Source: Biomphalaria glabrata (Eukaryota; Mollusca; Gastropoda; Planorbidae). From it: DNA of 64,000 nucleotides. How positions within the stretch are numbered: the first letter of the stretch is position 1; each line of letters starts with the position of its first letter. The translations under genes were made by a program, and so were the position numbers. This document shows, in pieces, positions 58,133-64,000 of this stretch. The notes under the pieces were generated by a model. That model worked only from the letters and a program-made list of their open reading frames with translations, was not told the DNA's origin and searched no databases. The stretch spans positions 16,502,325-16,566,324 of the forward strand of contig NC_074726.1 of the NCBI RefSeq assembly GCF_947242115.1. The letters run 5' to 3'.

Positions 58133-58236
58133 TGAACACACGTTTATGCAGTGGGTTAGCGTTTACTAGGCATTATGGTTAGGGTTTGGGAAAAAAATCG
58201 CCCCTCCCACTCCAAAGTTCTGGATCCGCTAGTGTA
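56608..58236 (-). repeat. R2 composite repeat, inverted copy with both ends
   Basis: Ends CACTGGCGGATCC and the inverse of CACTAGCGGATCC (12 of 13 match) form short terminal inverted repeats. Inside, in the reverse of 3076-4868, are the ggcggtccaa-bearing 170-190 bp units (56608-57250), a middle part with gtcgccctacccc, the caaggaacaaatcggttt block and the tRNA-like end near 57940-58010. An (AT)n run sits at 58091-58131. It is probably a large non-autonomous DNA transposon. No ORF. Confidence 0.7.
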
Positions 58237-58390
58237 TATAGGCGTTGCGAGTGTAGAGTAAAGAACTAACCTAGTACAAAAGTCAATTTTGAACAACTAA
58301 AATAGCTGGTGACCTCCCTTGGTTCAATCATTCGTGACGAAGAATTAGGATTTTGTTTTTCGCCTTGAACAAACATTTACGTCAACATTA
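58237..58390. other. Spacer before the satellite
   Basis: Nothing recognised. Confidence 0.5.
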
Positions 58391-61300
58391 GAGACAAAAC
58401 TTTCTAATTGGTGGTTCCATGGAACTTCTAAGGCTAATGTTGAACTAAAGTAATCTGAAACAAAACTTTCTAATTTGTGGTTCCATGGAACTTCTGAGAC
58501 TAATGTTGAACTAAAGTAATCTGAGACAAAACTTTCTAATTTGTGGTTCCATGGAACTTCTAAGGCTAATGTTGAACTAAAGTAATCTGAGACAAAACTT
58601 TCTAATTTGTGGTTCCATGGAACTTCTAAGGCTAATGTTGAACTAAAGTAATCTGAGACAAAACTTTCTAATTTGTGGTTCCATGGAACTTCTAAGGCTA
58701 ATGTTGAACTAAAGTAATCTGAGACAAAACTTTCTAATTTGTGGTTCCATGGAACTTCTAAGGCTAATGTTGAACTAAAGTAATCTGAGACAAAACTTTC
58801 TAATTTGTGGTTCCATGGAACTTCTAAGGCTAATGTTGAACTAAAGTAATCTGAGACAAAACTTTCTAATTTGTGGTTCCATGGAACTTCTGAGGCTAAT
58901 GTTGAACTAAAGTAATCTGAGACAAAACTTTCTAATTTGTGGTTCCATGGAACTTCTGAGGCTAATGTTTAACTAAAGTAATCTGAGACAAAACTTTCTA
59001 ATTTGTTGTTCCATGGAACTTCTGAGGCTCATGTTGAACTAAAGTAATCTGAGACAAAACTTTCTAATTTGTGGTTCCATGGAACTTCTAAGGCTCATGT
59101 TTAACTAAAGTAATCTGAGACAAAACTTTCTAATTTGTGGTTCCATGGAACTTCTGAGGCTAATTTTTAACTAAAGTAATCTGAGACAAAACTTTCTAAT
59201 TTGTGGTTCCATGGAACTTCTGAGGCTAATGTTGAACTAAAGTAATCTGAGACAAAACTTTCTAATTTGTGGTTCCATGGAACTTCTAAGGCTCATGTTT
59301 AACTAAAGTAATCTGAGACAAAACTTTCTAATTTGTGGTTCCATAGAACTTCTGAGGCTAATGTTTAACTAAAGTAATCTGAGACAAAACTTTCTAATTT
59401 GTGGTTCCATGGAACTTCTGAGGCTAATGTTGAACTAAAGTAATCTGAGACAAAACTTTCTAATTTGTGGTTCCATGGAACTTCTGAGGCTAATGTTTAA
59501 CTAAAGTAATCTGAGACAAAACTTTCTAATTTGTGGTTCCATGGAACTTCTGAGGCTAATGTTGAACTAAAGTAATCTGAGACAAAACTTTCTAATTTGT
59601 GGTTCCATGGAACTTCTAAGGCTCATGTTGAACTAAAGTAATCTGAGACAAAACTTTCTAATTTGTGGTTCCATGGAACTTCTAAGGCTCATGTTTAACT
59701 AAAGTAATCTGAGACAAAACTTTCTAATTTGTGGTTCCATGGAACTTCTGAGGCTAATGTTTAACTAAAGTAATCTGAGACAAAACTTTCTAATTTGTGG
59801 TTCCATGGAACTTCTGAGGCTAATGTTTAACTAAAGTAATCTGAGACAAAACTTTCTAATTTGTGGTTCCATGGAACTTCTGAGGCTAATGTTTAACTAA
59901 AGTAATCTGAGACAAAACTTTCCAATTTGTTGTTCCATGGAACTTCTGAGGCTAATGTTTAACTAAAGTAATCTGAGACAAAACTTTCTAATTTGTTGTT
60001 CCATGGAACTTCTGAGGCTAATGTTTAACTAAAGTAATCTGAGACAAAACTTTCTAATTTGTTGTTCCATGGAACTTCTGAGGCTCATGTTTAACTAAAG
60101 TAATCTGAGACAAAACTTTCTAATTTGTTGTTCCATGGAACTTCTGAGGCTCATGTTTAACTAAAGTAATCTGAGACAAAACTTTCTAATTTGTTGTTCC
60201 ATGGAACTTCTGAGGCTCATGTTTAACTAAAGTAATCTGAGACAAAACTTTCTAATTTGTTGTTCCATGGAACTTCTGAGGCTCATGTTTAACTAAAGTA
60301 ATCTGAGACAAAACTTTCTAATTTGTTGTTCCATGGAACTTCTGAGGCTCATGTTTAACTAAAGTAATCTGAGACAAAACTTTCTAATTTGTGGTTCCAT
60401 GGAACTTCTAAGGCTCATGTTTAACTAAAGTAATCTGAGACAAAACTTTCTAATTTGTTGTTCCATGGAACTTCTGAGGCTAATGTTTAACTAAAGTAAT
60501 CTGAGACAAAACTTTCCAATTTGTTGTTCCATGGAACTTCTGAGGCTAATGTTGAACTAAAGTAATCTGAGACAAAACTTTCTAATTTGTTGTTCCATGG
60601 AACTTCTAAGGCTCATGTTGAACTAAAGTAATCTGAGACAAAACTTTCTAATTTGTTGTTCTATGGAACTTCTAAGGCTAATGTTTAACTAAAGTAATCT
60701 GAGACAAAACTTTTTAATTTGTGGTTCCATGGAACTTCTAAGGCTCATGTTTAACTAAAGTAATCTGAGACAAAAGTTTCCAATTTGTTGTTCCATGGAA
60801 CTTCTAAGGCTAATGTTTAACTAAAGTAATCTGAGACAAAACTTTCCAATTTGTTGTTCCATGGAACTTCTGAGGCTAATGTTGAACTAAAGTAATCTGA
60901 GACAAAACTTTCTAATTTGTTGTTCCATGGAACTTCTAAGGCTCATGTTGAACTAAAGTAATCTGAGACAAAACTTTCTAATTTGTGGTTCCATGGAACT
61001 TCTGAGGCTAATGTTGAACTAAAGTAATCTGAGACAAAACTTTCTAATTTGTTGTTCCATGGAACTTCTAAGGCTCATGTTGAACTAAAGTAATCTGAGA
61101 CAAAACTTTCTAATTTGTTGTTCCATGGAACTTCTAAGGCTAATGTTGAACTAAAGTAATCTGAGACAAAACTTTCTAATTTGTGGTTCCATGGAACTTC
61201 TAAGGCTCATGTTTAACTAAAGTAATCTGAGACAAAACTTTCTAATTTGTGGTTCCATGGAACTTCTAAGGCTCATGTTTAACTAAAGTAATCTGAGACA

Positions 61301-62482
61301 AAACTTTCTAATTTGTTGTTCCATGGAACTTCTAAGGCTAATGTTGAACTAAAGTAATCTGAGACAAAACTTTCTAATTTGTTGTTCCATGGAACTTCTA
61401 AGGCTAATGTTGAACTAAAGTAATCTGAGACAAAACTTTCTAATTTGTTGTTCCATGGAACTTCTAAGGCTCATGTTGAACTAAAGTAATCTGAGACAAA
61501 ACTTTCTAATTTGTTGTTCCATGGAACTTCTAAGGCTAATGTTGAACTAAAGTAATCTAAGACAAAACTTTCTAATTTGTGGTTCCATGGAACTTCTAAG
61601 GCTCATGTTTAACTAAAGTAATCTGAGACAAAACTTTCTAATTTGTGGTTCCATGGAACTTCTAAGGCTCATGTTTAACTAAAGTAATCTGAGACAAAAG
61701 TTTCCAATTTGTTGTTCCATGGAACTTCTAAGGCTAATGTTTAACTAAAGTAATCTGAGACAAAACTTTCTAATTTGTTGTTCCATGGAACTTCTAAGGC
61801 TAATGTTTAACTAAAGTAATCTGAGACAAAACTTTGTAATTTGTTGTTCCATGGAACTTCTAAGGCTAATGTTTAACTAAAGTAATCTGAGACAAAGCTT
61901 TCTAATTTGTTGTTCCATGGAACTTCTAAGGCTAATGTTTAACTAAAGTAATCTGAGACAAAACTTTCTAATTTGTTGTTCCATGGAACTTCTAAGGCTA
62001 ATGTTTAACTAAAGTAATCTGAGACAAAACTTTCCAATTTGTTGTTCCATGGAACTTCTGAGGCTCATGTTTAACTAAAGTAATCTGAGACAAAACTTTC
62101 CAATTTGTTGTTCCATGGAACTTCTAAGGCTAATGTTGAACTAAAGTAATCTGAGACAAAACTTTCTAATTTGTTGTTCCATGGAACTTCTAAGGCTAAT
62201 GTTGAACTAAAGTAATCTGAGACAAAACTTTCTAATTTGTTTTTCCATGGAACTTCTAAGGCTCATGTTGAACTAAAGTAATCTGAGACAAAACTTTCTA
62301 ATTTGTTGTTCCATGGAACTTCTAAGGCTAATGTTGAACTAAAGTAATCTGAGACAAAACTTTCTAATTTGTTGTTCCATGGAACTTCTAAGGCTCATGT
62401 TTAACTAAAGTAATCTGAGACAAAAGTTTCCAATTTGTTGTTCCATGGAACTTCTAAGGCTAATGTTTAACTAAAGTAATCT
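58391..62482 (+). repeat. 66-bp satellite, 62 copies, no length change
   Basis: The array is exactly 62 x 66 bp. Each unit has gagacaaaactttctaattt, the perfect palindrome gttccatggaac (altered in a few units), then ttctaaggctaatg and ttgaactaaagtaatct. Four positions vary between two bases each (gtgg/gttg, taagg/tgagg, aatg/catg, ttgaac/tttaac). Combinations are patchy along the array. No long open frame survives because every unit carries stops. Confidence 0.98.
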
Positions 62483-62659
62483 GCTCTTTGTTATTAAGTT
62501 GTTAAGTAGACAAGAAAGTGATATCTGTACTTTTTTTTTTAAACATTGTAATCGGGGATTTCCGTAGTGACGCGACGGTACATTAAAATTTAGGACCGAA
62601 ACTAGTTTAGAGACAGACTAACGGACAAAAGAGACCCACTTCAGTAGTACTCACGAGAG

Positions 62660-63110
62660 GACACGTTTTTACAAAGTTTATATCAACTCACTTTGTCTGG
62701 TCAAACGTTTGTACACGTTATTTCTCCCACACCCAATCTTGGATTTAGCTGAAATTTTCCACAATTATTTATTTTACGTGAAAAGACAAGAATAAAATAA
62801 AAAAATCACCAATTATTTAATTAACTTTTTGCAATTATTTTTTGTTTGGTATCTCGTCGTCTGAAGCTTAGTGACCAAAAACATAAAATAGAAACAATAG
62901 ATAACTATACAATCTTCTATGATCGTAAGATTTTCGCTAGCAGAGGGGTTACCTGAGAAGCCTTTGACACATGAGTTCAAATTCAGGTCGTTGCCTTTTT
63001 TATTATTATAAATGCTTTTTATTGTTAGTCTAGATCTACTACACATTTAATTACATGGCTGATCCAAACTAAGTGATACTATTGCACTTAATCTAAGTAA
63101 GTTTTTTTTT
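62660..63110 (-). repeat. R1 repeat, inverted copy with a tRNA-like insert
   Basis: tctcccacacccaatct, ttgtttggtatc and, at 63050-63100, catggctgatccaaactaag are the reverse complement of R1. 62935-62998 (ggggttacctgagaag, gagttcaaattc) is tRNA-like, perhaps a SINE head inserted in it. Confidence 0.6.
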
Positions 63111-63440
63111 TAAAAGTATTTTTCAAAAGTATTTTCTTGTTTCTAGATCTGACCACGTGGATTGTGTACTTCTTTTGTGAATAAATCGCCAAATTATTTA
63201 ACAAGCATCTTGTCCTTGTATTTCTGGTGAGAGTGTTTTTTTTTATAATGAAAGTAATTATAACATGTCACTATCAACCATTAATTATCTCAAGTCACAT
63301 CTCACACAACCTTCTCAAAAAAAATGACAACTTGTCGACTCCATAATGGAGCTATTTATATTCAAATGTAAAATAGCGCTATTTAGACTTATCGGTTGGA
63401 ACCTTTTTGCTTTGGATGAAATTATTAAGTATTTTATTTT
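63111..63440. other. Intergenic DNA
   Basis: AT-rich; nothing recognised. Confidence 0.5.
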
Positions 63441-63615
63441 GCAGTAGTAATTAATTTTGAATTAAAGTAGTAATTAATTTTGTATTAAAGTAGTAATTAA
63501 TTTTGTATTAAAGTAGTAATTAATTTTGTATTAAAGTAGTTATTTATTTTGTATTAAAGTAGTAATTAATTTTGGATTAAAGTATTTATTTATTTTGTAT
63601 TAAAGGAGTAATTTA
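63441..63615 (+). repeat. 23-bp minisatellite, about 7 copies
   Basis: Unit tagtaattaattttgtatta plus aag, with tatttatt variants toward the end. Confidence 0.9.
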
Positions 63616-63930
63616 TTTTATTTCTATGGAATATTTTTGACGGCGCCAAATATTGCACCTACCGCACAATAAGTCATGTCTGCCGTGGATAATGTAGTCA
63701 CTAGATAGTGTGAAGAGGAATAATTACAATTTTTTTTTTCCCTTCAACAAAATGATTTATTTTTCAACATACGTTTAGAAATCAATTCGTCTCATACTTC
63801 TAATGGCCTTCTCAGTGTCGCTCAGTATCGCGCATAGATTCATTCTGAAGCTATTCTTTAGGATTGATCACTTCTGTACTGAATTCATAATGAGCATATG
63901 ATATTTCTTCTCAATTGATACAAAACTTGT
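63616..63930. other. Upstream region or leader intron of GIMAP-5
   Basis: AT-rich with no ORF; expected to be the leader intron by analogy with the other copies. Confidence 0.4.
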
Positions 63931-63945
63931 GTTTTTATTTTACAG
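63931..63945 (+). promoter_or_regulatory. Splice acceptor in the 5' UTR of GIMAP-5
   Basis: gtttttattttacag ends 7 bases before ATG 63953. Confidence 0.75.
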
Positions 63946-63952
63946 GATTGCA

Positions 63953-64000
63953 ATGTCATTGCCTAAGACCAGTGACCTTGACCTTTTACTCATTGGTAAA
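63953..64000 (+). CDS. GIMAP-5: start of a fifth GIMAP GTPase, cut by the window end
   Basis: The 16 codons in view read MSLPKTSDLDLLLIGK, running into the first residues of the G1 loop. The D-L-D-L-L-L-I-G-K run matches GIMAP-1 exactly from its D10, and the acceptor-to-ATG spacing matches GIMAP-2. Nothing can be said of the GTPase core or tail. Confidence 0.85.
   Translation, partial: MSLPKTSDLDLLLIGK

Overview
This is eukaryotic, AT-rich, repeat-laden DNA that looks like the genome of a gastropod mollusc, probably a freshwater pulmonate of the Biomphalaria/Bulinus kind. That placement is inference. It rests on multiple GIMAP/AIG1 GTPase genes with long coiled-coil tails, tRNA-derived SINEs, RTE/Jockey-type and L2/CR1-type LINEs, and dense minisatellites. 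The only convincing host protein-coding genes are five members of one family: immunity-associated GIMAP GTPases at 9674-10957 (-), 24280-25584 (+), 35882-37213 (-), 53638-54549 (+) and 63953->64000 (+, cut by the window end). Each coding region is one uninterrupted exon. Each is preceded, 2-13 bases before the ATG, by a good splice acceptor, so every copy seems to keep one intron in the 5' untranslated region. The first exons and promoters could not be placed.

Layout. 0-9.6 kb: degenerate repeats, three LINE fragments and a composite GC-tract repeat whose inverted partner lies at 56.6-58.2 kb. 9.7-11 kb: GIMAP-1. 11-24 kb: solo LTR, a nearly full-length LINE (14.4-18.1 kb), two tandem hAT transposase remnants, a SINE, and a 2.37-kb non-autonomous hAT element with an 8-bp target duplication that splits an older repeat. 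24.3-25.6 kb: GIMAP-2. 26-34.5 kb: five minisatellites (26, 36, 30, 32 and 28 bp units), one born inside a SINE. 35.9-37.2 kb: GIMAP-3. 37-43 kb: MITE-like debris and a SINE with perfect target duplications. 43.5-53.2 kb: a dead LINE holding a very young LTR retrotransposon (43852-51659) of Ty3/gypsy type with integrase ahead of reverse transcriptase, the Gmr1-like order. 53.6-54.5 kb: GIMAP-4, short, with a 49-bp tandem duplication of its splice acceptor and start codon. 58.4-62.5 kb: a 62-copy, 66-bp satellite with no length change. The window ends on the first 16 codons of GIMAP-5.

The GIMAPs form two sequence pairs: 1 and 3 resemble each other, and 2 and 4 resemble each other. Orientations run -,+,-,+,+. 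They are predicted GTP-binding, membrane- or self-associating scaffold GTPases. Involvement in snail immunity is known for the family and inferred here. Nothing in the window is a tRNA, rRNA or CRISPR locus.
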